From the NCBI RefSeq assembly GCF_002975205.1, contig NZ_PCOC01000001.1, forward strand, positions 2,359,001 through 2,423,000: 64,000 nucleotides of DNA, in the 5' to 3' direction. The notes under the pieces are model-generated. The model saw only the letters and a list, made by a program, of their open reading frames with translations, was not told where the DNA came from and searched no databases. The DNA comes from Ochrobactrum vermis. Lineage in GTDB: Bacteria; Pseudomonadota; Alphaproteobacteria; Rhizobiales; Rhizobiaceae. How positions within the stretch are numbered: the stretch's first letter is position 1; the number at the start of each line of letters is the position of its first letter. Both the position numbers and the translations under genes were made by a program. Below, one piece after another: positions 49,658 through 60,900 of the stretch.

Positions 49658-51061
49658 TTGAACAGTGTGAACGATAAAAAGCCCGCGCCGAAGCGTGGAA
49701 ATAAAAAGCCGCAATCCAACAACAGCGCTGCAGAGCTGCGCCCCGGTCTGGCCGCGCGCTTGACTGCAGCACGTCTGCTCGGCGCCGTGATCGAAAAGAA
49801 CACCTCGCTCGATGGCCTGACCGACAATACGCATGGCCATCCGCAATATCTGGCGCTGGAGCCGCGCGACCGTGCGCTGGTTCGCGCCATTCTCGGTTCC
49901 GCACTGCGCAATCGCGGCAGCATCGAACGCGCCATCAACAAGCGCCTCGACCGGCCTTTGCCGGAAAATGCGGTGGCACTGAAGCATCTTCTGCATGTCG
50001 CCATCGCGCAGATTTTCTATCTCAATCTGCCTGATCATTCGGCAGTCGATCTGGCTGTGGAAGCAGCCAATGCCGATCCGCGCAATCGCAAATATGCCGG
50101 TCTCGTCAATGCACTGCTGCGGCGTCTGTCGCGCAACAAGGAACGCGCGCTCGCCCACACGCTTGAGCCTGAAACCAATGTGCCGGAGTGGTTTGCAAAG
50201 AGCATCGCCGACGCCTATGGCGCGGAAAAAGCAGCAAGCATTCTCGCCATGCATGCCTATGAGCCGTCGATCGATTTCACTGTGAAGGGTGATTCGAAGG
50301 CATGGGCCGAAAAGCTCGGCGGTGTCGCCCTGCCCAACGGTTCGGTACGCCTCCCGACGGTCGAAGGCAATCTCACCGAACTGCCCGGCTTTGCCGAGGG
50401 CGACTGGTGGGTGCAGGATGTGGCCGCCAGCCTGCCTGCGCGCCTGATGGGCGACATCAAAGGCAAACGCGTTGCCGACCTGTGTGCGGCTCCCGGCGGC
50501 AAGACGGCGCAGCTTGTGCTTCAGGGCGCAGACGTGACAGCACTCGATATGTCCGAAAACCGGCTCAAGCGCCTGCGCGGCAATCTGGAACGTCTCGGTT
50601 TCGAGGCGAAGACCGTCGCTACCAATCTGATGGATTTCCAGCCGGAAGAACTGTTCGACGCAGTCCTTCTGGATGCGCCCTGCTCTTCCACCGGCACCGT
50701 GCGCCGTCACCCTGACGTGCCGTGGACCAAGACGCCGCAGGACATTGCAAAGCTCGCCGAACTTCAGGGCAAGCTGCTGGCGCATGCGGCCACTCTGGTC
50801 AAACCCGGCGGCGTGATCGTCTTTTCCAATTGCTCGCTGCATCCGCTTGAAGGCGAGGAAATGGCGCGCAAGGCGGCGAAAAATCCGTTGCTTGCGCCCT
50901 ACCCGATCACAGAGCAGGATTGCCCCGGCCTGGAAGGGCTGGTGACGGCGGAAGGTTTTCTGCGATCCACGCCGGCAGACCTGCCTTCGGATCGTTTTGA
51001 CGGCAATCCGCACATGGCTGGCATGGATGGATTCTTCGCGGCCCGCTTCAAGCGCGTATAG
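49658..51061 (+). CDS. rsmB: 16S rRNA (cytosine-967-C5) methyltransferase
   Basis: A 467-residue enzyme that methylates C967 of 16S rRNA. The N-terminal NusB-like RNA-binding domain covers about 30-160, and the SAM-binding Rossmann domain starts with VADLCAAPGGKTAQL. The two cysteines of the family are Cys342 in DAPCSSTG and Cys392 in SNCSLHPLEGEE, the latter as nucleophile. The start is unsure: a TTG at 49658 or a GTG at 49667, 6 or 15 bases after htpX, with no strong ribosome-binding site, so translation is probably coupled to htpX. The heparinase-like gene follows. Confidence 0.93.
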   Translation: MNSVNDKKPAPKRGNKKPQSNNSAAELRPGLAARLTAARLLGAVIEKNTSLDGLTDNTHGHPQYLALEPRDRALVRAILGSALRNRGSIERAINKRLDRPLPENAVALKHLLHVAIAQIFYLNLPDHSAVDLAVEAANADPRNRKYAGLVNALLRRLSRNKERALAHTLEPETNVPEWFAKSIADAYGAEKAASILAMHAYEPSIDFTVKGDSKAWAEKLGGVALPNGSVRLPTVEGNLTELPGFAEGDWWVQDVAASLPARLMGDIKGKRVADLCAAPGGKTAQLVLQGADVTALDMSENRLKRLRGNLERLGFEAKTVATNLMDFQPEELFDAVLLDAPCSSTGTVRRHPDVPWTKTPQDIAKLAELQGKLLAHAATLVKPGGVIVFSNCSLHPLEGEEMARKAAKNPLLAPYPITEQDCPGLEGLVTAEGFLRSTPADLPSDRFDGNPHMAGMDGFFAARFKRV

Positions 51062-51187
51062 CAATCGCTGCTAAATGAGCAATATTGGCATACGATGCAT
51101 GACTTGCCTCGTATGGTTAACGCTCGATTCATCATTTCTGTACAATTGTATAAAAGGAAACCGGCTGTTCGATCTGGCCGCAGAATA

Positions 51188-52930
51188 ATGACAAACGATA
51201 CGGAGAAAGACCGGGTGGCAGTCGCCCTCAGCGAAACCCCACACCTCTGGGGACTGGCCGTTGCACAGGCGTGGCGCAAGTTCAGCCGCCGTCTGCGCAT
51301 GGGGCCGCTCTATCGCTGGCGCTTCACCGGCTTTACCCCGGATCGCATCCTGATCGCACCACCCGATCTGCGCGTCGCAGACCCGCAGCTTGCGCAGGAA
51401 TTCTATCACGGTCGTTTTGCCCTTGCTGGACGCCTTGTCGAAACAGGCGGACTGTCGCCTTTCGCCGTCGAGCCGCCGACGCCCGAATGGGAAGCTGCAC
51501 TTCACAGTTTCGGCTGGCTGCGTCATCTGAAAAGCGCCAATAGCGAACTGGCGACCGCCAATGCGCGCGCGCTTATTGATGACTGGATGCGCATGTTCGG
51601 CAAGCGCATCGGTGGTCTCGCCTGGTCGCCCGAGGTGACCGCCCAGCGCATCATCGCCTGGCTTCAGCATTCAAACCTCATTTTGTCCGGAGCCGAACTC
51701 CCCGCCTATCGTCGCTTCATGCGCTCGCTGGCCATGCAGGTGCGCTATCTGCGCACAGTGGCTGCCGCCATGGATGACGGCGAAGAACGCTTACGCGCCC
51801 GCATCGCGTTGGCATTCGCCGCTCTGGCGCTACCAGTATCGCCGCCGACGGCACGCGCCGCCCGACGCAATCTTGAATATGAGCTGAAGCGTCAGATCCT
51901 GCCCGATGGCGGGCATATCTCGCGTAATCCGGTCACTGTTCTGGAACTTCTGGCCGATCTTCTCCCGCTCCGCCAGACCTATGCCAACGGCACGGAATCA
52001 CCGCCCAAGGCGCTGATCGAAGCTGTCGAACGCATGTTGCCAGCCCTGCGGTTTTTCCGCCATCAGGATGGCAGCCTTGCGCTTTTCAACGGCGTCGGCC
52101 CGACCATGCCGGAACGCATCATCTCGGTTCTGCGACACGACGAAACGGCTGGCTCGCCGCTGACCCATGCCCCCTATTCCGGCTATGAACGGCTGTCGAT
52201 GGGGTCAACCACCGTCATCGCCGATACAGGACTGCCGCCTCCGGTCACCGCTTCGCGAGATGCCCATGCCGGTTGCCTCGCCTTCGAAATGTCCTCCGGG
52301 CGCCAGCGCTATATCGTCAATTCCGGCATCGACCGTTTCGGTCCGCCGGAATTTCGTCCCTTGGGCCGCTCGACGGCTGCGCACTCCACCGTTACCATCA
52401 ACGACACTTCCTCGTGCCGCTTCAGCCTCAATGCGGGCCTTTCCAACATGATCGGCACGCCGATCATTGCAGGCCCTGCCCGCGTGCAGCGTGACCGGAT
52501 CGAGGAAATGGGACGGCAGGGATTTGTAGCCAGCCATGACGGCTATGCGCGCCTGTTCGGCATCTATCATGAACGTCGCCTCGTGCTTTCCCACAATGGC
52601 AGCGTCATCCAGGGCGCGGACCGTTTCTATCGCGGCGATGGCCGTCCGCTGAAAGCGAATGGACGCGACAATATTGCCGTGCGTTTCCATCTGCATCCGT
52701 CAGTCGACATTTCCTTCGATGAGAACGGATTGATCGTTCTGTCGGCGGACCGCGACGACACCTGGGTCTTCTCCTGCTTTGAAGTTGCACCGCAACTGGA
52801 AGATTCGATCTTCTTTGCAGGATTCCGCGGCCCTGTGACGTCAAAGCAGATCGTGCTTTCCTTCCCGGCTTCCGAATTGCCGGAAGTGAACTGGCAGTTC
52901 AGCCGCGTCGCGCTCGGCAGTTACGTATAA
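51188..52930 (+). CDS. Heparinase II/III family protein
   Basis: A 580-residue protein. The N-terminal half (about 30-290) is helical, like the alpha/alpha-toroid of polysaccharide lyases (SWSPEVTAQRIIAW-like block, seen as LAWSPEVTAQRIIAWL). The C-terminal half (about 320-560) is the heparinase II/III beta-sandwich, with GYERLSMGSTTVIADTG and STAAHSTVTINDTSSC. No signal peptide is visible, which is odd for a lyase acting on polymers; an inner-membrane or cytoplasmic role is possible. The position between rsmB and purH is, as I recall, conserved in Rhizobiales. Substrate unknown. ATG 51188 is chosen as the likeliest start; its Shine-Dalgarno is weak. Confidence 0.82.
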   Translation: MTNDTEKDRVAVALSETPHLWGLAVAQAWRKFSRRLRMGPLYRWRFTGFTPDRILIAPPDLRVADPQLAQEFYHGRFALAGRLVETGGLSPFAVEPPTPEWEAALHSFGWLRHLKSANSELATANARALIDDWMRMFGKRIGGLAWSPEVTAQRIIAWLQHSNLILSGAELPAYRRFMRSLAMQVRYLRTVAAAMDDGEERLRARIALAFAALALPVSPPTARAARRNLEYELKRQILPDGGHISRNPVTVLELLADLLPLRQTYANGTESPPKALIEAVERMLPALRFFRHQDGSLALFNGVGPTMPERIISVLRHDETAGSPLTHAPYSGYERLSMGSTTVIADTGLPPPVTASRDAHAGCLAFEMSSGRQRYIVNSGIDRFGPPEFRPLGRSTAAHSTVTINDTSSCRFSLNAGLSNMIGTPIIAGPARVQRDRIEEMGRQGFVASHDGYARLFGIYHERRLVLSHNGSVIQGADRFYRGDGRPLKANGRDNIAVRFHLHPSVDISFDENGLIVLSADRDDTWVFSCFEVAPQLEDSIFFAGFRGPVTSKQIVLSFPASELPEVNWQFSRVALGSYV

Positions 52931-53036
52931 AGTTCAAACCGGTCTTTTGCGGTAGGATTCTCGGCGCGGCTGTGTTAGGGCGAGCCGTCCACTTTCCTGA
53001 ACGCATCCGTTTCAGCAACGAAGAGACCAACTCCCT

Positions 53037-54653
53037 ATGGCTGTCAGCTCCAAGCATATTCCCGCTCCCGATCTTCATCGGGTGCGCCGCGCTCTCATTT
53101 CCGTGTCCGACAAGACCGGCCTCATCGATTTCGCCAAGGCACTTCATGCCCATGGCGTTGAAATCCTCTCGACCGGCGGCACCGCCAAGTCGATTGCCGC
53201 AGAAGGCATTCCTGTAAAGGACGTTTCGGAAGTCACCGGCTTTCCGGAAATCATGGACGGACGCGTGAAGACGCTGCACCCGTCGGTGCATGGCGGTCTG
53301 CTCGCAGTGCGCAACGACCCTGAACACGTCGCAGCCATGGAAGCGCACGGCATTGGCGGTATCGATCTCGCCGTCATCAATCTCTACCCGTTTGAAGAAG
53401 TCCGCTTCAAGGGCGGCGACTACGACACCACTGTCGAGAACATCGACATTGGCGGCCCGGCGATGATCCGCGCTTCGGCCAAGAACCATGCCTATGTCGC
53501 AACCGTTGTCGATCCCGCTGACTACGCAGACGTTGTAGCTGAACTCGAAAAGAACGCAGGCTCGCTGCCGATTTCTTTCCGCAAAAAGCTCGCAGCCAAG
53601 GCGTTCTCGCGCACTGCTGCTTATGACGCCGCGATTTCCAACTGGTTTGCCGAAGCAATCAACGAAGAAACCCCCGTCTATCGTTCGGTTGCAGGCAAGC
53701 TGCATTCGGTCATGCGCTATGGTGAAAACCCGCACCAGACGGCTGGCTTTTATCTAACGGGCGAACAGCGCCCCGGCGTCGCCACCGCGACCCAGCTTCA
53801 GGGCAAGCAGCTTTCCTACAACAACATCAACGACACCGATGCAGCCTTCGAACTCGTCGCCGAATTCGATCCAGCCCGCACCGCAGCCGTTGCCATTATC
53901 AAGCACGCCAATCCTTGCGGCGTCGCGGAAGCTGCAACGATCACCGAAGCTTATCTCAAGGCGCTTGCCTGCGATCCGGTTTCGGCTTTTGGCGGCATCG
54001 TCGCCCTCAATCAAACGCTTGATGAAAAAGCTGCTGAAGAAATCGTCAAGATTTTCACCGAAGTCATCATCGCACCGGACGCCACCGAAGGCGCACAAGC
54101 CATCGTCGCGGCCAAGAAAAACCTGCGCCTGCTCGTGACCGGCGGTATGCCAGACCCACGCGCCAAGGGCATTGCCGCCAAGACTGTTGCCGGAGGTCTG
54201 CTGGTTCAGTCGCGCGACAACGGCGTGGTCGATGATCTCGATCTCAAGGTCGTCACCAAGCGTGCACCGACCGAAGCCGAACTCAACGATCTGAAATTCG
54301 CCTTCCGCGTCGGCAAGCATGTGAAGTCGAACGCCATCGTCTATGTGAAGGATAGCGCAACGGTCGGCATCGGCGCAGGTCAGATGAGCCGCGTGGATTC
54401 GGCTCGCATCGCAGCCCGCAAGGCGGAAGATGCTGCTGAGGCCGCAGGCCTTGCAGAACCGCTCACCAAGGGTTGCGTGGTCGCTTCCGACGCCTTCTTC
54501 CCCTTCGCCGATGGTCTGCTTTCTGCCGTTCAGGCCGGTGCGACCGCCGTCATCCAGCCGGGCGGCTCAATGCGTGACGACGACGTGATCGCCGCTGCCG
54601 ACGAACATGGCATCGCCATGGTCATGACGGGGATGCGCCATTTCCGGCACTAA
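53037..54653 (+). CDS. purH: Bifunctional AICAR formyltransferase / IMP cyclohydrolase
   Basis: A 538-residue enzyme for the last two steps of IMP synthesis. The N-terminal IMP cyclohydrolase (MGS-like) domain opens [20 protein letters not shown] and includes [10 protein letters not shown] and [18 protein letters not shown]. The C-terminal transformylase has the catalytic Lys289-His290 in IIKHANPCG and ends [18 protein letters not shown]. Length is normal. AAGAGA precedes the ATG at moderate distance. Ends with a clear terminator. Confidence 0.98.
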   Translation: MAVSSKHIPAPDLHRVRRALISVSDKTGLIDFAKALHAHGVEILSTGGTAKSIAAEGIPVKDVSEVTGFPEIMDGRVKTLHPSVHGGLLAVRNDPEHVAAMEAHGIGGIDLAVINLYPFEEVRFKGGDYDTTVENIDIGGPAMIRASAKNHAYVATVVDPADYADVVAELEKNAGSLPISFRKKLAAKAFSRTAAYDAAISNWFAEAINEETPVYRSVAGKLHSVMRYGENPHQTAGFYLTGEQRPGVATATQLQGKQLSYNNINDTDAAFELVAEFDPARTAAVAIIKHANPCGVAEAATITEAYLKALACDPVSAFGGIVALNQTLDEKAAEEIVKIFTEVIIAPDATEGAQAIVAAKKNLRLLVTGGMPDPRAKGIAAKTVAGGLLVQSRDNGVVDDLDLKVVTKRAPTEAELNDLKFAFRVGKHVKSNAIVYVKDSATVGIGAGQMSRVDSARIAARKAEDAAEAAGLAEPLTKGCVVASDAFFPFADGLLSAVQAGATAVIQPGGSMRDDDVIAAADEHGIAMVMTGMRHFRH

Positions 54654-54680
54654 CCCCTTATAGAACATGCATTTATCGAG

Positions 54681-54712
54681 GCCCCGGAACCAACCATTCC
54701 GGGGCTTTCGTT
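54681..54712 (+). terminator. Terminator of purH
   Basis: Perfect stem GCCCCGGAA/TTCCGGGGC (54681-54689, 54697-54705), followed by TTTCGTTT, 27 bases past the stop. Confidence 0.92.
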
Positions 54713-54784
54713 TACGTTGAGTTTCGTATTGTTTCGTTTAAATTCGTTTTAAACATAAGCCAGATCAACGGAGAAACCCGCCCC

Positions 54785-56284
<1,500 letters not shown>

Positions 56285-56313
56285 AGCCGGCTGACTATCC
56301 TGGTTCCGGCCCG

Positions 56314-57711
56314 TCACAGCGGGCCGGCTGTGACCTGCTTGTTGGCGGGATAAGGCGTGATGGCCGCCAGATAGAGCCCGACAGCGAAGAACAGCACCAG
56401 GACCGACATCCCGAGCGTAGCCGACTGCGTAAGCGCGGTAACGGTTGCCACGAGGAAAGGACCGAGGAAGCTGGTTGCACGTCCGGAAAGCGCGTAGATG
56501 CCGAAATAGCGGCCCGATTCCTCCGGCTTGACGCTGCGGGCAAACCACGACCGGGATGAAGCCTGTACCGGACCGAATGCTGTACCAAGCAGAATGCCGT
56601 AAAACAGGTAGGCATGTTCGGCAGACGTCGAGAACAGGCCTTGCGTCACCGAATAGTCAAGCGCCACCAGACCAAACAGCAGGTAGTCCCGCCCCGTCGA
56701 CACCATTCCTATGGTAGCAAGAAGCAGCAGCACGACCGCAATCATGACGATCACCTTGGAGCCGAAGCGCGTATCCATGCGGCTGGCTATCAGGCAACTG
56801 AAGGTCGCGATGATGATCGTGAACATGCCATAGAGCCCGATTTCGGTAATGGACCAGTTAAATAAAGACGCCGCATAGCCTGCCCCCAGAGCCGCGATGG
56901 AATTGACGCCATCCTGATAGATCATCCGGGCAACCAGAAACCGCCTGATCCCGGAACGCCTGCGCACTTCGCCAAGTGTGGCCTTCAATTCCGACAGGCC
57001 TTTGCCGACAGCCTGCCGCAAGGGCTTTCCTCGTGCCTGATCGGGCGTGAACAGGAACATCGGCAGGATGAAAACCAGATACCAGATAGCCGAAATCGGC
57101 CCCGTTATTCGGGCGTCCTCCCCTTTAGTCGGGTCGAGCCCGAACAAAGGCTTTATGCCGATGATCGTCCTGCCGGTTTCAGGCGAAGCCGAAAGGCACA
57201 GGACGACAAAGAAAAGAACGATCATACCGCCCATATAACCAAGGCCCCAGGCCAGGTTCGAGACCTTTCCGATATCTTCCCGCGGAATCAGGCGCGGCAT
57301 CATGGAATCGTTGAAGACGATGGAAAACTCTGCCGAGATCATTGCGATGCTGAAAGCGAGAAGCACCCAGAACAGGCTTGCGCCAGGCACGGCGAACCAC
57401 AGCATCATGAGGCTCACGATCTTCAAAACGGCAAAGAAGCCGATCCATGGTTTGCGCGCGCCGGTCTGATCGGCAATCGAGCCGAGAACCGGAGAGAGGA
57501 TGGCAATAACGAAGCTGGCGGCGGCAAAGCCATATCCCCATGCGATCTGGCCAGCCTGCGGCGTTACTGCCATGCGGGATATGAAATACGGACCGAAGAT
57601 GAACGTGACCACGACCGAAAAAAAGGGCTGCGCTGCCCAGTCAAAGAATATCCAGCCCCAGATGCCGCGCCGCATGGCATGGCTGCGGGCAGTCGCAACC
57701 TGATCGCTCAA
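56314..57711 (-). CDS. UMF1-family MFS transporter (Atg22-like)
   Basis: A 465-residue transporter with about 12 membrane segments. The opening GIWGWIFFDWAAQPFFSVVVTF and the block LSPVLGSIADQTGARKPWI (motif A-like) place it in the UMF1/Atg22-like MFS group, often suggested to export amino acids. The start is a TTG at 57711 with GGAAGGA 8 bases upstream; the first ATG in frame is 12 codons later. A dispersed 44-bp repeat lies upstream of it. Substrate unknown. Confidence 0.87.
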   Translation of the reverse strand: MSDQVATARSHAMRRGIWGWIFFDWAAQPFFSVVVTFIFGPYFISRMAVTPQAGQIAWGYGFAAASFVIAILSPVLGSIADQTGARKPWIGFFAVLKIVSLMMLWFAVPGASLFWVLLAFSIAMISAEFSIVFNDSMMPRLIPREDIGKVSNLAWGLGYMGGMIVLFFVVLCLSASPETGRTIIGIKPLFGLDPTKGEDARITGPISAIWYLVFILPMFLFTPDQARGKPLRQAVGKGLSELKATLGEVRRRSGIRRFLVARMIYQDGVNSIAALGAGYAASLFNWSITEIGLYGMFTIIIATFSCLIASRMDTRFGSKVIVMIAVVLLLLATIGMVSTGRDYLLFGLVALDYSVTQGLFSTSAEHAYLFYGILLGTAFGPVQASSRSWFARSVKPEESGRYFGIYALSGRATSFLGPFLVATVTALTQSATLGMSVLVLFFAVGLYLAAITPYPANKQVTAGPL

Positions 57712-57794
57712 TTGCTCATTCCTTCCCCCGAAACCGAAAGCTATTTCCGAATAAGGACCGGCCAGTCGATCGGATGCTTCTCTTTGTTTTTACG

Positions 57795-57838
57795 CATTAT
57801 CCTGCGCAAAACCGCTTCGCACTTTTGCTGGAAATGCT
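57795..57838 (+). repeat. 44-bp dispersed repeat, copy 3
   Basis: Matches 18977-19020 at 42 of 44 positions and the reverse strand of 8891-8934 at 41 of 44. It lies between the gdh terminator and the MFS gene. Confidence 0.88.
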
Positions 57839-57879
57839 CTAGCGGGACCATATAACCCGAAATGTAAATGCAAAAGAAA

Positions 57880-57905
57880 TGAAAAGGGCGGCCAAAGCCG
57901 CCCTT
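57880..57905 (-). terminator. Terminator of gdh
   Basis: Perfect stem AAGGGCGGC/GCCGCCCTT with a 4-base loop; on the minus strand TTTTCATTTCTTTTGC follows. It lies 25 bases past the stop. Confidence 0.9.
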
Positions 57906-57929
57906 CTGCAAAAATTATATCGTGGCTTT

Positions 57930-60900
57930 TTACTTTGCGAGATCCGACATCAGGCCCGCCGCAACCGCCAGTCGCGAGACTGTCAGATCACCACCTTCTG
58001 TCAGCGCCACCATGCGGCTTTTCACCTGCTCGATACGCGCGCCGTCGGCTGCAAACCAGGCTGCAGCCGGGTCCTTGTCCTTGGCAAAACGCTTGAGCGC
58101 CGTAATGGTGATACCGCGTGCAGCCTGCGTGATCGTATCGCTTGCTCGTGACAGAGCAAGCCCGTCATAATAGTCCGTGACGGGGATGGAGCGCGCGGCT
58201 TCCTCGATGCGACCGATGCGGAAGGCTTCCGAAACACCGAAATAGGTCTTGGCGGTCGCCACCCGATCAGCGCCGGCCAGATGCGCGATCAGTGCAATAT
58301 CCGGCATGATGCCTGCAAGCTGCAGATTGGCGAGACGCTGTGCGAGCTTTTCCGGCGCACCTTTTTCCACAAAAGCGGCCTTGTCGGCCTGAAGCGCGCT
58401 TTTCAGGTATTCCGGCATCAGGCCGTCGAAACGCGGTTCCAGCTCGGCACGTGCCCTGGTGATCGTATCCACCAGTTCTGTCAGGTTGGCGCGTGTCGTG
58501 TCGTTGCGCAGCACCCAGGCCGTCGTCGCCTGCAGCATTTCGCCGACGAGATGGTAGAACTGGTTCTGCACATCGCCCGTCACCTTGCTGTCGAGCGCAT
58601 CGATGGCATCGTAGATCGTGTCGATATCGAAGCCGTCACGCACCGCCACATAGGCGCGGACGATATCGGCGGGCGACTTGCCCGTCGTATCGGCCAGACG
58701 GCTGATGAAGGTGATACCGCCCCGGTTGATGATATCGTTTGCCAGCAAAGTAGCGACGATTTCGCGGCGCAGACGATGGCCTGAGATTTCCTCGGCGTAA
58801 GTCTTGGTCATGCGCTTCGGGAAATAGCCGAATAACAGCGACTGGAAGTAAGGCTCGTCCGGAAGCTGACTTGCCACCAGATCATCCGACAGAGACAGCT
58901 TGGCATAAGCGAGCAGAACCGCCAGTTCCGGGCGCGTCAGTGGCTGGCCTGCCTTCTGGCGTTCAGCCAACAGCGCATCGGATGGCAGATACTCGACCTT
59001 ACGGTCGAGAAGCTTGCGGTTTTCAAGCTCCGCCATGAATCGCGCCTGATAGGGCAGTTCCGCCAAACCCTGCCTTTCGCTGAGCGAAAGCGCCAGCGGC
59101 TGCAGGTAGTTGTTGCGCAGAACCAGTTCGGACACATCGTCGGTCATGCTGACCAGAAGCTTGTTGCGCGCCGGCCGCTTGAGATTGCCCGAACGCATGG
59201 CAGCCGCCAGCGCGATCTTGATGTTGACCTCGACGTCCGAACAGTTGACGCCCGCCGAATTGTCGATGGCATCGGTATTACCGCGACCGCCTGCCAGCGC
59301 ATATTCGATGCGCCCGCGCTGTGTCACGCCAAGGTTTGCACCTTCACCGATCACACGCGCTCCCACTTCCGAGCCGGTGATACGGATCGCATCATTGGCA
59401 CGGTCGCCAACCTGCGCATCCGTTTCAGCCGACGAGCGGATATAGGTGCCGATACCGCCGAACCAGAGGAGATCGACCTTCGATTTCAGGATCGCGGTCA
59501 TGATTTCCTGCGGCGTGCCGGAGGTCTTTCCAAGGCCGATGACTGCGGCAGCTTCTGCTGACAAGGTGATCGTCTTCTGGCTGCGGCTATAAATGCCACC
59601 ACCAGCCGATAGCTTGGAGCGGTCATAATCCTGCCAGCTCGAACGCGGCAGTTCGAACAGACGCTTGCGTTCGGCAAAGCCATCGGCCGGAACCGGATCC
59701 GGATCGATGAAGATATCGCGATGGTCGAACGCCGCCACCAGCCGGATCTGTTCGGAAAGCAACATGCCGTTGCCGAACACATCGCCCGACATGTCGCCCA
59801 CACCGGCAACCGTGAAAGGCTCAGTCTGGATATCCGTGTCGAATTCGCGGAAATGCCGCTTCACGGCTTCCCACGCACCGCGCGCGGTGATGCCCATGCC
59901 CTTATGGTCGTAGCCTGCGGAACCGCCGGATGCGAAGGCATCGTCCAGCCAGAAATCATGCGCCTGACTGATGGCATTGGCCGTATCGGAGAAGGTAGCT
60001 GTGCCCTTGTCGGCGGCAACGACGAAATAAGGATCGTCATTGTCATGGCGCACGACTTCCGCCGGCGGCACAACATGGTTGTCCTCGATATTGTCGGTGA
60101 CCGAAAGAAGCGTCGAGATAAACACCTTGTAGGCATCGCGACCGGCTTCGAACACCACATTGCGATCACCGCCGACCGGCAGACGCTTCGGATAGAAGCC
60201 GCCCTTGGCACCGACCGGCACGATCACCGCATTCTTGACCTGCTGTGCCTTCACGAGACCCAGCACTTCGGTGCGATAATCCTGCGCACGGTCCGACCAG
60301 CGCAAACCGCCACGGGCAACAGCGCCGAAGCGTAAGTGCACGCCTTCCACTTCAGGCCCATAGACGAAGATTTCGCGATAGGGGCGCGGGTCCGGCAGGC
60401 CTTCGACCAGACGCGGATTGAGCTTGAAGGCGAAGGTGACGCGCGGCTTGCCTTCAGCATCCGGCGAGAAAGCATTGGTGCGCAACGTTGCTTCGATCAG
60501 ATTGCGGAAACGGCGCAAAATCTGGTCGTCATCGATGCTCGGCACGCCAAGCAATGCGGTCTCGATGGCATCGACCAGCTTCTTTTCAGCCGCATCACGG
60601 CGCTTTGCCGAAGGATTGAAGCGCAGGTCGAACAGCGAATAGAGATCGCTGGCGATTTCCGGATAGCGGTTCAGTGCTGCCGCGATGAAGCCCTGCGAAT
60701 AGGCAATGCCAGCCTGCTGCAGATAACGGCCATAGGAACGCAGGATCATGATCTGGCGTGCCGTCAGCCGGGCGGTCTGCACCAGCGCGTTATAGCCGTC
60801 ATTATCAGCCAGACCGTCCCAGACGTTGCGGAACACATCTTCCAGCATCTCGCCGTCATCGGAAAGATCGACCGGTGCGCCATAGGCGTTCACGAGCTGC

